Shown here: piece by piece, positions 1 to 5,481 of the stretch
Numbering within the stretch: the first letter of the stretch is position 1
How the letters are laid out: each line of letters opens with the position of its first letter
Origin: PRO6 sp049646625
Lineage (GTDB): Bacteria > Pseudomonadota > Alphaproteobacteria > Rhizobiales > Xanthobacteraceae
NCBI GenBank assembly: GCA_049646625.1
Contig: JBARWE010000331.1
Span: forward strand, 1-5,716
Length of the DNA stretch: 5,716 nucleotides
Reading direction: 5' to 3'
Program-made: the position numbers and the translations under genes
Notes under the pieces: generated by a model
Seen by the model: the letters and a program-made list of their open reading frames with translations, nothing else
The model's database searches: none
Told to the model about the DNA's origin: nothing

Positions 1-1205
1 CCCGGCGCCGGATCGCAGGTGACGCGGCCGCGCCACGGATAGGCCGGCTGCGAGGCGGCGCCGCTCCACGGGTCGGGCCGGCCGTTGCCGGCGGGAATGT
101 CCATCATCACGAACGGATAGAACGTCACCTTCAGGCCGCGCGCTTTCAGTTCAGTGATGAGATGGCGCACGCTGTCGTCGGACGGCGTGCCGCCGAACGC
201 CGGGTTGCCGTCGACCAGCGAGACCAGTCGCGCGGCGCCGCGCGCCACACCGGCGACGCTCCAGGTCGCGCCTTGCGTCTGCTTCACAACGTTGTCGATG
301 CGCGGCGCGACGGTGCACTGGCCGGCACGCAGATCGTCGCCGAACCAGGCGACGACCACGGCGACGCGCTCGATCAGCGGGCACACCGCTTGCAGATCGT
401 CGAGGCTGGCTACGACATCGGAGCGTGCCGCCGCGCTATGGCGGTTCTCCGGCGCGTAAGCGCCCGGCCCCATGATGCGCGCCACCTCGGCCGGCTCGTA
501 GCCGAACTCGGTCGAGCCGGGGATCAGCGTCACCGCGCGCACCATGCGCTCAAGCCGGCCGACCGGGCGTACGATCTCGAAGGAGAGTTGCGGAATGCGG
601 TTGCCGAAGTCGGCGAGCGCCAGGCGCTCGAACACCACATAGGCGAGGCCGCGATAGGCCGGCGCGTAACCTGTGCCTTCGCGCGCCACGATCAGGCCGT
701 CCGGCGCCTGCGCTTCGTCGCCGCGGTAGACGCGCATCGCGATGCCGGCGAGATCGAGCGGCTTGCCATCGGCCCACACCCGCGCCACGCGCGCAATCGG
801 CCCTTCGCACAGCCCGACGGCGAAATTGGCGAAGTAGGAATAGGTCGTGGTGGTGCCGCTACCGCCGCTATTTCCGCCGCCCGCGAACAGCATGCCCTTG
901 CCGCCGCCACCGCCGGAGTCGTTGTCCGAGACGGTGACGACTTCTTCCAGCGGCGTCGCCCAGATCACCTGACCGGCAAGACGCGCCCGGCCATAGACAC
1001 GCGGGATCGCCGCCCCTTCGCTGGACGCCATGACGTCGAGATCGGCGAGCCGCGGCCCTTCGACGTCCTTGCCCGGCGTCGCGGTCAGCGAGCGGTCGAG
1101 CATGTTGCCGACCAGCGCGCCGACCATGCGGCCGGCGATAGCGCCGACCGGGCCGAACACCGAGCCGACCGCCGCACCCGCGACCGACAGAACCAGCGCC
1201 GCCAT
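1..1205 (-). CDS. Baseplate multidomain protein megatron (GTA g15 type, host-facing tail protein), 5' part only
   Basis: The first 401 residues of a large tail-tip protein are visible; the frame is open to the left edge and family members are usually near 1,300 residues. In RcGTA it is the central baseplate/host-attachment protein, similar in role to lambda gpJ, and carries a TIM-barrel-like domain. The N-terminus (1-36) is hydrophobic with glycines at 10, 14, 18, 21, 25, 29 and 33. Then come 'DLDVMASSEGAAIPRVYGRARLAGQVIWATPLEE' (55-88), a glycine-rich loop (97-117), 'Y.YFANFAVGLCEGPI..V.RVWADGK.LDL' (122-152), 'YRG.....PD.LI....G...APAYRGLAYVVFE..AL.DFGNRIPQLSFEI' (160-216), and 'VAVVVAWFGDDLR' (281-293), 'PAFGGTPSDDSV' (336-347), 'GLKVTFYPFVMMDIP.GNG' (355-373), 'QPAYPWRGRVTCDPAPG' at the edge. 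The TIM-barrel domain probably lies mostly beyond the edge. The start abuts the peptidase TAG. Confidence 0.93.
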   Translation of the reverse strand, partial: MAALVLSVAGAAVGSVFGPVGAIAGRMVGALVGNMLDRSLTATPGKDVEGPRLADLDVMASSEGAAIPRVYGRARLAGQVIWATPLEEVVTVSDNDSGGGGGKGMLFAGGGNSGGSGTTTTYSYFANFAVGLCEGPIARVARVWADGKPLDLAGIAMRVYRGDEAQAPDGLIVAREGTGYAPAYRGLAYVVFERLALADFGNRIPQLSFEIVRPVGRLERMVRAVTLIPGSTEFGYEPAEVARIMGPGAYAPENRHSAAARSDVVASLDDLQAVCPLIERVAVVVAWFGDDLRAGQCTVAPRIDNVVKQTQGATWSVAGVARGAARLVSLVDGNPAFGGTPSDDSVRHLITELKARGLKVTFYPFVMMDIPAGNGRPDPWSGAASQPAYPWRGRVTCDPAP

Positions 1206-1649
1206 CTAGATCACTCCCGGAAAACGAAAAGCGCAGGCGATCCGCCGCCGCCACCACGGCGCGATCGCCACCTCGCAGACGCAGGCGCCATCGTGAGCGT
1301 GGATCATCGTCTCGCGGCTCACGGCAATGGCCGCGTGCTTGGCGACACACCCGTCGCGATAGCGGAACAGCAGCACGTCGCCGGCGGCGAATGCGTCGCG
1401 CGGCACGGCGACGAGGTGGCGCGCCGCCGCCTCGATCAACGTGTCGCAGCCGCCCGCCTCGGCCCAGTCCGGCGCATAAGGCGGCGGCAACTCCGGCTCG
1501 GTGCCGACACAAGCGCGCCACACGCCGCGCACCAGGCCGAGACAATCGCAACCGACGCCCTTGACCGAGGCCTGATGACGATAGCGCGTGCCGATCCAGC
1601 TTCGCGCCTCGGCCACGATGACCTCGCGCGTCAGATGACGATTATCCAT
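1206..1649 (-). CDS. NlpC/P60 family phage cell-wall peptidase (GTA g14 type)
   Basis: This 147-residue protein is a full-length NlpC/P60 cysteine peptidase of the phage TIGR02219 type. It is expected to cleave peptide bonds in peptidoglycan so the tail can cross the wall; RcGTA g14 sits at the baseplate. Motifs: 'ARSWIGTRYRHQASVKGVGCDCLGL' (15-39) with the probable nucleophile C36, 'GDVLLFR' (90-96), 'AKHAAIAV' (103-110) with probable catalytic H105, and 'MIHAH' (115-119) where H117 is the likely third polar residue. The end, 'WWRRRIACAFRFP' (132-144), is family-typical. The ATG at 1649-1647 is chosen for the GGAGA eight bases upstream. An in-frame ATG as far up as 1862 lies within the hub gene and adds no family sequence. 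It contains eight cysteines. The stop TAG abuts the next ATG with no gap. Confidence 0.94.
   Translation of the reverse strand: MDNRHLTREVIVAEARSWIGTRYRHQASVKGVGCDCLGLVRGVWRACVGTEPELPPPYAPDWAEAGGCDTLIEAAARHLVAVPRDAFAAGDVLLFRYRDGCVAKHAAIAVSRETMIHAHDGACVCEVAIAPWWRRRIACAFRFPGVI
1214..1218 (-). promoter_or_regulatory. Ribosome binding site of the megatron gene inside the peptidase gene
   Basis: Minus-strand GGGAG, eight bases before the ATG at 1205-1203, lying entirely in the last codons of the NlpC/P60 gene. With the zero-base junction TAG-ATG it supports coupled translation of peptidase and megatron. Confidence 0.65.
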
Positions 1650-1657
1650 TGTTGGAA

Positions 1658-1662
1658 TCTCC
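1658..1662 (-). promoter_or_regulatory. Ribosome binding site of the NlpC/P60 peptidase gene
   Basis: Minus-strand GGAGA, eight bases before the ATG at 1649-1647, in the 20-base gap after the TAA of the hub gene. This is the longest gap between genes in the window. It decides the start codon. Confidence 0.7.
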
Positions 1663-1669
1663 GCCCGCT

Positions 1670-2551
1670 TTAGTCTCGCCCGCCGCGCGCGGCGGAGGGG
1701 CGCGGATAGCTCAACACGAAGTCGTTGCCGGGGATGTGCGGGAAGCCGCGAAAGTTGCCGCTGTTGCCGAAGCGGTTGCGGCACGTCGAGAATTGCTTGT
1801 CGCAACCGGCGGTGACGACAAAGCCGTCGCCCGGCAAGATCGCATCGGCCATCGCCTGCCACAACACGAGGCGCACCACGCCGCCCGCGTTGCGATGGAT
1901 CTTCACCTCCATCGCCAGCCCCGTATTGGCGCCGCTCGACCAGACGAGCTTTCCGGCGCTGAACCAGCCATCGGCAAAGCCAGCAAGGCCGCTTGCGGTG
2001 AACTGCGACATCCCGTCGACAGTCACCACGGCACCGCTGCCGCGAAACACGGGCGAGGCAAGATCGACGCGGCAGCGCGTATCGCCGAGATCGGCGCCAC
2101 AGCGCGCGGTGTAAAGCCGCCCGCTCTCCTGCGCCAGCGCATCGGCCAGCCCGCGCAACTCGGCGCCGAAGGCCGCGCCTTCGCGCCGCACCTCGCCGAG
2201 CGAGCCGCGCGCGGTCAGGACACGCAAGCCGACGTCGGTGACATCGACCAGCCAGGTCTCGATGGTCGCGGCATCGTAACGGCCGCCGGCAAGATCATGC
2301 TCGCTCAACGAATCATCGCTGAGCGCGCCGGCAATCTCCGCGCCATCCACGGCGAGGCCGAAGCGGCTCGTCGCCTCCGAGGCCGACAGGCCGGTGCCGG
2401 CGCGAAAGGTCACGCCGTCGAAGGTGAGGTCGACGTCATGATCGGTGAAGCCGACGACCATGCCGTCGCGGCGCGTGAGCTTCCAGCACTGCGCCAGCGT
2501 GGTGACGCCGGCATCGAGCTTCGCTTGCAAGGCGGACGGAACGGTGCGCAT
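1670..2551 (-). CDS. DUF2163 tail hub protein (BR0599 family, GTA g13 type) with four clustered cysteines
   Basis: This 293-residue protein is of normal length for the DUF2163 / TIGR02218 family. In the RcGTA particle the g13 product is the baseplate hub that closes the tail tube. The N-terminal half carries 'C.KLTR.DG..VGFTDHD.DL.FDGV.F.A.TG.S.SE' (22-59) and 'G.L.DD.L...DL..GRYD.A.IE.W.V' (75-102). The C-terminal BR0599-type domain has 'ESGRLYTARCGADLGDTRC' (142-160) and ends with a C-x6-C motif (C250, C257) in 'GC.K.F.TCR.RF.N..NFRGFPHIPGNDFV'. Cysteines 151, 160, 250 and 257 are likely iron-sulfur ligands, as known for the related lambda gpL C-terminal domain; C22 is outside that set. The ATG at 2551-2549 is one base after the DUF2460 stop, so coupling is probable. 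The tail SAARGGRD is low-complexity and probably disordered. Confidence 0.94.
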   Translation of the reverse strand: MRTVPSALQAKLDAGVTTLAQCWKLTRRDGMVVGFTDHDVDLTFDGVTFRAGTGLSASEATSRFGLAVDGAEIAGALSDDSLSEHDLAGGRYDAATIETWLVDVTDVGLRVLTARGSLGEVRREGAAFGAELRGLADALAQESGRLYTARCGADLGDTRCRVDLASPVFRGSGAVVTVDGMSQFTASGLAGFADGWFSAGKLVWSSGANTGLAMEVKIHRNAGGVVRLVLWQAMADAILPGDGFVVTAGCDKQFSTCRNRFGNSGNFRGFPHIPGNDFVLSYPRPSAARGGRD

Positions 2552-2552
2552 C

Positions 2553-3194
2553 TCACACCCGGATCTCGATCAACGGAATCTTTGGAATGGCGCCGGCGGC
2601 AAACGCCGACAGATCGACTTCGAGATAGTCGGTGTCGAAACGCACCGGCACATCGAACAGAAATCCGGCGCGCACCGCCGCGCCATCGGCCGGCGCGTGA
2701 CCGGGAAGGAAATTCACCACTCCGGTGGCGCTGTCGCAGGTGAACGCTTCACCGGCTTCGACCTCCTCGCCGCCGACCGTGATACGCACGCTGCCGGCGA
2801 CCGGTTTTGCGATCGGCCGGGCATAGGGCGCGTGCAGTTCGCCATAGGTCTTGAGAAGCGCAAACGCCGTGCGCGCGCCGTCACCGATGCCGAGCACCTG
2901 GTCGAGCGGGGAGAGCGCGGCGCCCGGCGCGGCGGAGGAATGATCGAGCCGGTCGCGCCAGCGGAAGCCATAAAGCTGGCCGCGCCGCTCCTCGAAAAAC
3001 GCCACCACGCGCTGCAATTCGGCGAGCGTCTTGATGCCATAGCCGGCATCATAACGTCGCCGCGAGTGCGCCCAGCGCGCGTTGCGCTGCTCGCGGCCGG
3101 AGCCGAAGGTGACGATCTCGGTGCGGCGCTGCGGCCCACCGGCGCTTTTCAGCGCGATGTCGAGCGGAAACAGCACCTCGTGGAATCCGGTCAT
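2553..3194 (-). CDS. DUF2460 distal tail protein (GTA g12 type)
   Basis: This 213-residue protein is of usual length for DUF2460 / TIGR02217 (about 205-215). In RcGTA the g12 product forms the distal tail ring between tube and baseplate hub. Visible family motifs: 'F.EV.FPLDIAL.S.GGP.R.TEIVT..SG.E.RNARWAHSRRRYDAGYGI' (4-54), 'L..VVAFFEERRGQLYGFRWRDR.DH.S' (60-86), 'LDQ.LG.GDG.RTAF.L.KTYG' (97-118), 'Y.RPI.KPVAGSV.I.VGG' (123-141), and the C-terminal 'GFLFDVPVRFDTDYLEVDLSAF.AG.IP.IPLIEIR' (177-212). The ATG at 3194-3192 follows the tape measure stop by six bases, with a modest GAGG at 3202-3199. Its own TGA is one base before the hub start. No defects seen; this is one of the most confident calls here. 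Confidence 0.94.
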   Translation of the reverse strand: MTGFHEVLFPLDIALKSAGGPQRRTEIVTFGSGREQRNARWAHSRRRYDAGYGIKTLAELQRVVAFFEERRGQLYGFRWRDRLDHSSAAPGAALSPLDQVLGIGDGARTAFALLKTYGELHAPYARPIAKPVAGSVRITVGGEEVEAGEAFTCDSATGVVNFLPGHAPADGAAVRAGFLFDVPVRFDTDYLEVDLSAFAAGAIPKIPLIEIRV

Positions 3195-3200
3195 GGGGCC

Positions 3201-3788
3201 TCACAGGCTGCGGCGGCCACGCGCCACGGCGCGCGCAATCTGGCCAGCGACAAAACTTTCCGAGCGGCGAAAGCTCTCGGCGTCGGGCGTGGCGATGGTG
3301 ACGTTGACAACGGCGGCCGTGCCACCATCGCCGCCGCGCACGCCGAGGCGCCCATCGGGGCCGCGTGCCAGCGGCATGATCGCCTCCGGCCCGGCCTCGC
3401 CCGCCAGCCCGACACCGCCGCCGATCATCGGAAAGTAGGTCGGCGTGCCGATCACGCCGCCCACCGCGAACGGCTTGACGGCGCCGGTCGCCGCGGTGAG
3501 CGAAGGCGTAGCGTTGCCGAACAGGCCGGAAAACAGGCTTTCGAGACCGCTCGCCAGCCCGCGCTCCAGCGGCTTGAAGGCCATCCGCACAGCGAGATCG
3601 GAAATGCGCAGCGTCAGCGACTTCAGAACATCATCGAACTGCTTGCCGCCGGTGACGGAGCTTGAAAAAGCCCGCGTCATGGCGCGGGCAAATGAGTTGG
3701 CCGAGACCTCCAGGTCGCGCGTGCGCAAGGTGAGCGCATCGAGCATGTCGGCGGTGTCGGTCATTCGGGCGATGTCGTCGTCAGCCAT
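3201..3788 (-). CDS. Short phage tail tape measure protein (GTA g11 type)
   Basis: This 195-residue protein sets tail length and probably leaves the tail ahead of DNA at delivery. Tape measure proteins of ordinary siphophages are many hundreds of residues long, while GTA versions are about 200; the length here fits the GTA type. N-terminal helices (residues 1-40, with D-T-A-D-M-L-D-A-L-T-L-R-T-R-D-L-E-V-S-A) lead to 'GGKQFDDVLKSL.LRISDLA' (48-66) and F-K-P-L-E-R-G-L (71-78). The C-terminal half has the hallmark 'PFAVGGVIGTPTYFPM' (106-121) and 'GEAGPEAIMPLARG.DGRLGV' (130-150). Residues 159-168 read AVVNVTIATP, followed by a basic helix to the end. The ATG at 3788-3786 is chosen because AGGAG lies eight bases upstream; longer in-frame starts run into an arginine-rich shadow of the chaperone gene. 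It overlaps that gene by eight bases. Confidence 0.9.
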   Translation of the reverse strand: MADDDIARMTDTADMLDALTLRTRDLEVSANSFARAMTRAFSSSVTGGKQFDDVLKSLTLRISDLAVRMAFKPLERGLASGLESLFSGLFGNATPSLTAATGAVKPFAVGGVIGTPTYFPMIGGGVGLAGEAGPEAIMPLARGPDGRLGVRGGDGGTAAVVNVTIATPDAESFRRSESFVAGQIARAVARGRRSL

Positions 3789-3993
3789 CAGGCTTGCTCC
3801 TGTCGTCGGCGTCGGGAAAGCGTCGCAGCAGCGCGTCGAACTCCGCGCGCGACGGCGGCGATGGCGCCACGCCGCGCACGGCACGAATGGCGTGGGCCAG
3901 TTCGCGCGGCGTCATGCGCCAGAATGCCTCCGGCGACAGCCGCAGCACGCCGAGCGCGAAGCCGATCGCCTCGTCCCATGGAAACGGCATCAT
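3781..3993 (-). CDS. Small phage tail assembly chaperone (rcc01693 / TIGR02216 family)
   Basis: This 70-residue protein sits between gp10 and the tape measure gene, exactly where GTA clusters carry the short tail assembly chaperone (g10.1, rcc01693 type). The family pattern is clear: P-W-x-E-A-I-G-F-A-L-G-V-L-R-L-S-P-E-A-F-W-R-M-T-P-R-E-L, with residues about 5-32 forming the conserved body. The rest is a variable tail containing a helix (residues 49-58, RAEFDALLRR). It probably coats the tape measure protein before tube assembly, by analogy with gpG/gpGT of lambda; this is inference. The ATG at 3993-3991 overlaps the gp10 stop by four bases and is followed at once by a second ATG. No Shine-Dalgarno is visible, so coupling is likely. 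The end overlaps the tape measure start by eight bases. Confidence 0.85.
   Translation of the reverse strand: MMPFPWDEAIGFALGVLRLSPEAFWRMTPRELAHAIRAVRGVAPSPPSRAEFDALLRRFPDADDRSKPDG
3797..3801 (-). promoter_or_regulatory. Ribosome binding site of the tape measure gene
   Basis: Minus-strand AGGAG, eight bases before the ATG at 3788-3786 and inside the last codons of the tail chaperone gene. It decides the tape measure start against an in-frame upstream ATG at 3884 that lacks family sequence. Confidence 0.7.
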
Positions 3994-4304
3994 GATGCGT
4001 CGGCAAACGTTGCGGCGATCAGCTCGGCGGCGATGCGCGCAAAGCCCGCCGCGCCGCCCGGCGCGGTCATCGCCGCCACCTCGTCGTCGCAGACGGCTTC
4101 GCCAGCGCCGCGCAGGCCGGCGCCGATGATGCGGATCAGATCGCGCGCGGCGAGCCGCCCGCTGGCAAAACGCTCGGCCAGCGCCACCAGGTCGGCCGCG
4201 CCGAACGCGGCTTCGAGTTCGGCCAACGCGCCGAGCGTCAGTACCAGCGTTCGCACACGCCCGCCCAGTTCGGCGTCGATCTCGCCGCGATGTCTGTTGG
4301 CCAT
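3990..4304 (-). CDS. GTA gp10 family protein (gene transfer agent family / tail accessory)
   Basis: This 104-residue protein is from the GTA gp10 family, always found between the major tail protein and the tail chaperone in GTA clusters; RcGTA g10 is the equivalent. Its exact role is not well settled: it is probably a tail assembly factor comparable to the gpG-like proteins of long-tailed phages. The visible pattern is M-A-N-x-H-R-G-E-I-D-A-E-L-G-G (1-15), then 'TLVLTLGALAELE.AFGA.DLVALAERF' (residues 20-47), then L-x-A-x-D-L-I-R-I-I-G-A-G-L-R-G-A-G (52-69), all typical of the family, ending in alanine-rich helices. I chose the ATG at 4304-4302 because it has AAGGAAG at five-base spacing. An in-frame GTG at 4319-4317 would add five residues (overlapping the previous stop as GTGA) but has no ribosome binding site of its own. 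The stop overlaps the next ATG (ATGA, 3993-3990). Confidence 0.87.
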   Translation of the reverse strand: MANRHRGEIDAELGGRVRTLVLTLGALAELEAAFGAADLVALAERFASGRLAARDLIRIIGAGLRGAGEAVCDDEVAAMTAPGGAAGFARIAAELIAATFADAS

Positions 4305-4309
4305 AGCGT

Positions 4310-4316
4310 CTTCCTT
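4310..4316 (-). promoter_or_regulatory. Ribosome binding site deciding the gp10-family start
   Basis: Minus-strand AAGGAAG, one base off the AAGGAGG consensus, five bases before the ATG at 4304-4302. It overlaps the last base of the TGA of the major tail gene (4318-4316), so ribosomes terminating there would sit on this site. It argues for the ATG over the upstream GTG at 4319. Confidence 0.7.
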
Positions 4317-4723
4317 CACAGCGCCGTAAAGGTCAGCGCGCCGGCCGACTCCAGCGCGACGTCGAAACTCACCTCGCCGTTGTGCTCGCCGGAAAACTCC
4401 AGGCTCGCGATCTGGAATGGCCCCTCAATGATGCCGAAGTCGGGCACCACCACCTGACAGGCCGGCGTCGCGCCATCGAAAAACGCCTGCCGCATCAGGG
4501 CATCCGACGCACCGTCGCGAAACAACCCGCGCCCCGAGACGGACGCGCGGCGCACGCCGGCACCGGCCAGCAATTCGCGCCAGCGCTCGGCGGATTCGGC
4601 ATGGGTGATGTCCACGGTCTCGGCGTTGAAGGCGATGCGGCGGCTGCGCAAACCGGCGACGGTGACGAAGCCCGTGCCGTCATGCATCTTGATCAGCAGG
4701 TCCTTGCCTTTCTGGGCGGCCAT
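4316..4723 (-). CDS. Phage major tail protein (tail tube subunit, GTA g9 type)
   Basis: This 135-residue protein is the tube subunit that stacks as rings around the DNA channel; RcGTA g9 is the equivalent. It starts MAAQKGKDLLIKM, matching the family pattern 'M.AQ.GKDLLLK.', then D-G-T-G-F-V-T-V-A-G-L-R (residues 15-26), the 'NAETVDITHAES..RWRELL.GAGVR..SVSG.G.F.D' core (residues 33-70), and a C-terminal 'F.IASLE.SGEHNGEV.FD..LESAG' (residues 103-128) ending in TFTAL. These motifs are very characteristic of the short major tail proteins of GTAs and related phages. It has one of the clearest Shine-Dalgarno sequences in the window (AGGAGA), in keeping with its high copy number in a particle. 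The stop TGA (4318-4316) directly precedes the leader of the next gene. Confidence 0.93.
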   Translation of the reverse strand: MAAQKGKDLLIKMHDGTGFVTVAGLRSRRIAFNAETVDITHAESAERWRELLAGAGVRRASVSGRGLFRDGASDALMRQAFFDGATPACQVVVPDFGIIEGPFQIASLEFSGEHNGEVSFDVALESAGALTFTAL

Positions 4724-4728
4724 TGAAG

Positions 4729-4734
4729 TCTCCT
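4729..4734 (-). promoter_or_regulatory. Strong ribosome binding site of the major tail protein gene
   Basis: Minus-strand AGGAGA, five bases before the ATG at 4723-4721, in a 15-base gap that begins after the TAA of the DUF3168 gene. It is close to the consensus and fits a gene whose product is needed in many copies. Confidence 0.75.
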
Positions 4735-4738
4735 AAAA

Positions 4739-5149
4739 TTACGCAAGCGGTTCGGTGACGGCGCGGAAGCGGATCGCGGCGTGATAGGTGCGCCCATCGG
4801 CCTCGCGGCGAATGTCGGCCAGCGCGAAGCGCAGGTTGACGAGGCGATGGCCGGCCGGCGTAAGCGGCGCATCGTCGAGCGCGGCAAGCAACGCACCACA
4901 GATTGCCTGCGCCTCGCGGTGGCCGCCCTGGCGCGACCAGGCGTGCAGCGTCAACTGGTGTTCGATCAGCGGCACCTCGTCGGCAAACGCCGCAATCAGC
5001 CGGATCTCGCCAAGCGTGACGTAAGGAAAGACCGCATTCGGCGGCGGCGCATCGTGGATGCGGGCGCCACCGAGCAGGGCGACAAGCGCGCTGTCGGCGG
5101 CAAGCGCCTGAAAGATCGCGGCGCGCAGCGCGCCGGCAGGATCGCTCAT
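4739..5149 (-). CDS. DUF3168 tail completion / tail terminator protein
   Basis: This 136-residue protein is a DUF3168 member, the equivalent of RcGTA g8. The family caps the growing tail tube and forms the tail side of the head-tail interface, like lambda gpU and SPP1 gp17. It opens with a helix (residues 4-20, PAGALRAAIFQALAAD), then L-x-A-L-L-G-G-A-R-I-H-D-A-P-P (residues 22-36), the 'FPYVTLGE' strand (41-48), and the hallmark 'LTLHAWSR.GG..EA' (residues 66-80). The C-terminal half has the expected 'R.ADGRTYHA.IRFRA.TE' strands. The ATG at 5149-5147 is preceded by GAGGG five bases upstream, which supports this start over longer alternatives. The stop is TAA at 4741-4739, 15 bases before the major tail protein. 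Confidence 0.9.
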   Translation of the reverse strand: MSDPAGALRAAIFQALAADSALVALLGGARIHDAPPPNAVFPYVTLGEIRLIAAFADEVPLIEHQLTLHAWSRQGGHREAQAICGALLAALDDAPLTPAGHRLVNLRFALADIRREADGRTYHAAIRFRAVTEPLA

Positions 5150-5154
5150 AATGG

Positions 5155-5159
5155 CCCTC
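5155..5159 (-). promoter_or_regulatory. Ribosome binding site for the DUF3168 gene
   Basis: Read on the minus strand this is GAGGG, separated by five bases from the ATG at 5149-5147. It lies in the 17-base gap after the head closure stop. It fixes the start of the tail terminator gene and argues against the alternative reading frame running through the same gap. Confidence 0.65.
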
Positions 5160-5166
5160 GCAAAAT

Positions 5167-5481
5167 TCAGCCGATGCGATAGTCGGCATCAATCTCGATG
5201 AAGCGGTCGCGCACGGTCAGCGCCGCGATGCGATAGATGCGCGCGCCATCACGGAAACGGTGGGCGAACGTCAGCGAAAATTCGTCGCGCAGCACGATGC
5301 GCACGCGCCGCGTTGCGCCGGGTGCGTCGGCCTCGATGCTCTCGCGTGCATTGAGCGACGTCACTGCCGCCCACATCGTGGCGACGGCGCTATAGCTGCG
5401 CGTTACGCCGCCCTGCCCGTCCGGCGTTTCGATAGGCGCTTCCAGCACCAGCCGCGTCTTCAGCCGCCCGGCAACGCTCAT
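5167..5481 (-). CDS. Head closure / head-tail adaptor protein (SPP1 gp16-like)
   Basis: This 104-residue protein is of usual family length (about 100-115). It is the stopper ring between connector and tail that keeps packaged DNA in the head; RcGTA g7 is the equivalent. The sequence begins with the family pattern G-R-L-K-T-R-L-V-L-E-A-P (residues 5-16), then a D-G-Q-G-G-V-T loop (residues 21-27), a W-A-A-V segment and, near the C-terminus, a beta-rich 'F.HRFRDGARIYRI' stretch typical of the head-tail adaptor barrel. The ATG at 5481-5479 overlaps the connector stop by four bases. No strong Shine-Dalgarno precedes it, so it is probably translated by coupling. A 17-base gap separates it from the tail terminator. 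Family and context agree well; no oddity seen. Confidence 0.88.
   Translation of the reverse strand: MSVAGRLKTRLVLEAPIETPDGQGGVTRSYSAVATMWAAVTSLNARESIEADAPGATRRVRIVLRDEFSLTFAHRFRDGARIYRIAALTVRDRFIEIDADYRIG

Noticed and set aside
868..1551. A 227-codon minus-strand frame overlapping the peptidase and megatron in another phase.
   Set aside because: Arginine/alanine-rich shadow. The peptidase and megatron frames carry the conserved motifs.
162..1673. A 503-codon open frame on the plus strand, antisense to megatron and the peptidase gene.
   Set aside because: It is rich in Arg, Ala, His and Asp with no recognisable domain, and it mirrors two strongly recognised minus-strand genes. Long antisense frames are expected in DNA with high GC at third codon positions.
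1649..2743. A 364-codon plus-strand open frame opposite the hub gene.
   Set aside because: Composition is low-complexity Arg/Ala/Gly without family motifs, and the opposite strand encodes a complete DUF2163 protein.
2445..3665. A 406-codon plus-strand open frame opposite the DUF2460 and tape measure genes.
   Set aside because: Same shadow pattern: no motifs, and it crosses the boundaries of three real minus-strand genes.
3445..4329. A 294-codon plus-strand open frame opposite the tape measure, chaperone and gp10 genes.
   Set aside because: Ser/Ala/Arg/Pro-rich with no domain; it is the antisense of three well-supported small genes.
5150..5166. Possible promoter or terminator in the 17-base gap after the head closure gene; likewise the gaps at 4724-4738 and 1650-1669.
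   Set aside because: The gaps are too short, show no hairpin with a T-run and no -35/-10 pair; they are explained by ribosome binding sites.
4680..5192. A 170-codon minus-strand frame over the DUF3168 gene.
   Set aside because: Cysteine- and arginine-rich shadow. The DUF3168 frame has the family motif LTLHAWSR and a proper ribosome binding site.
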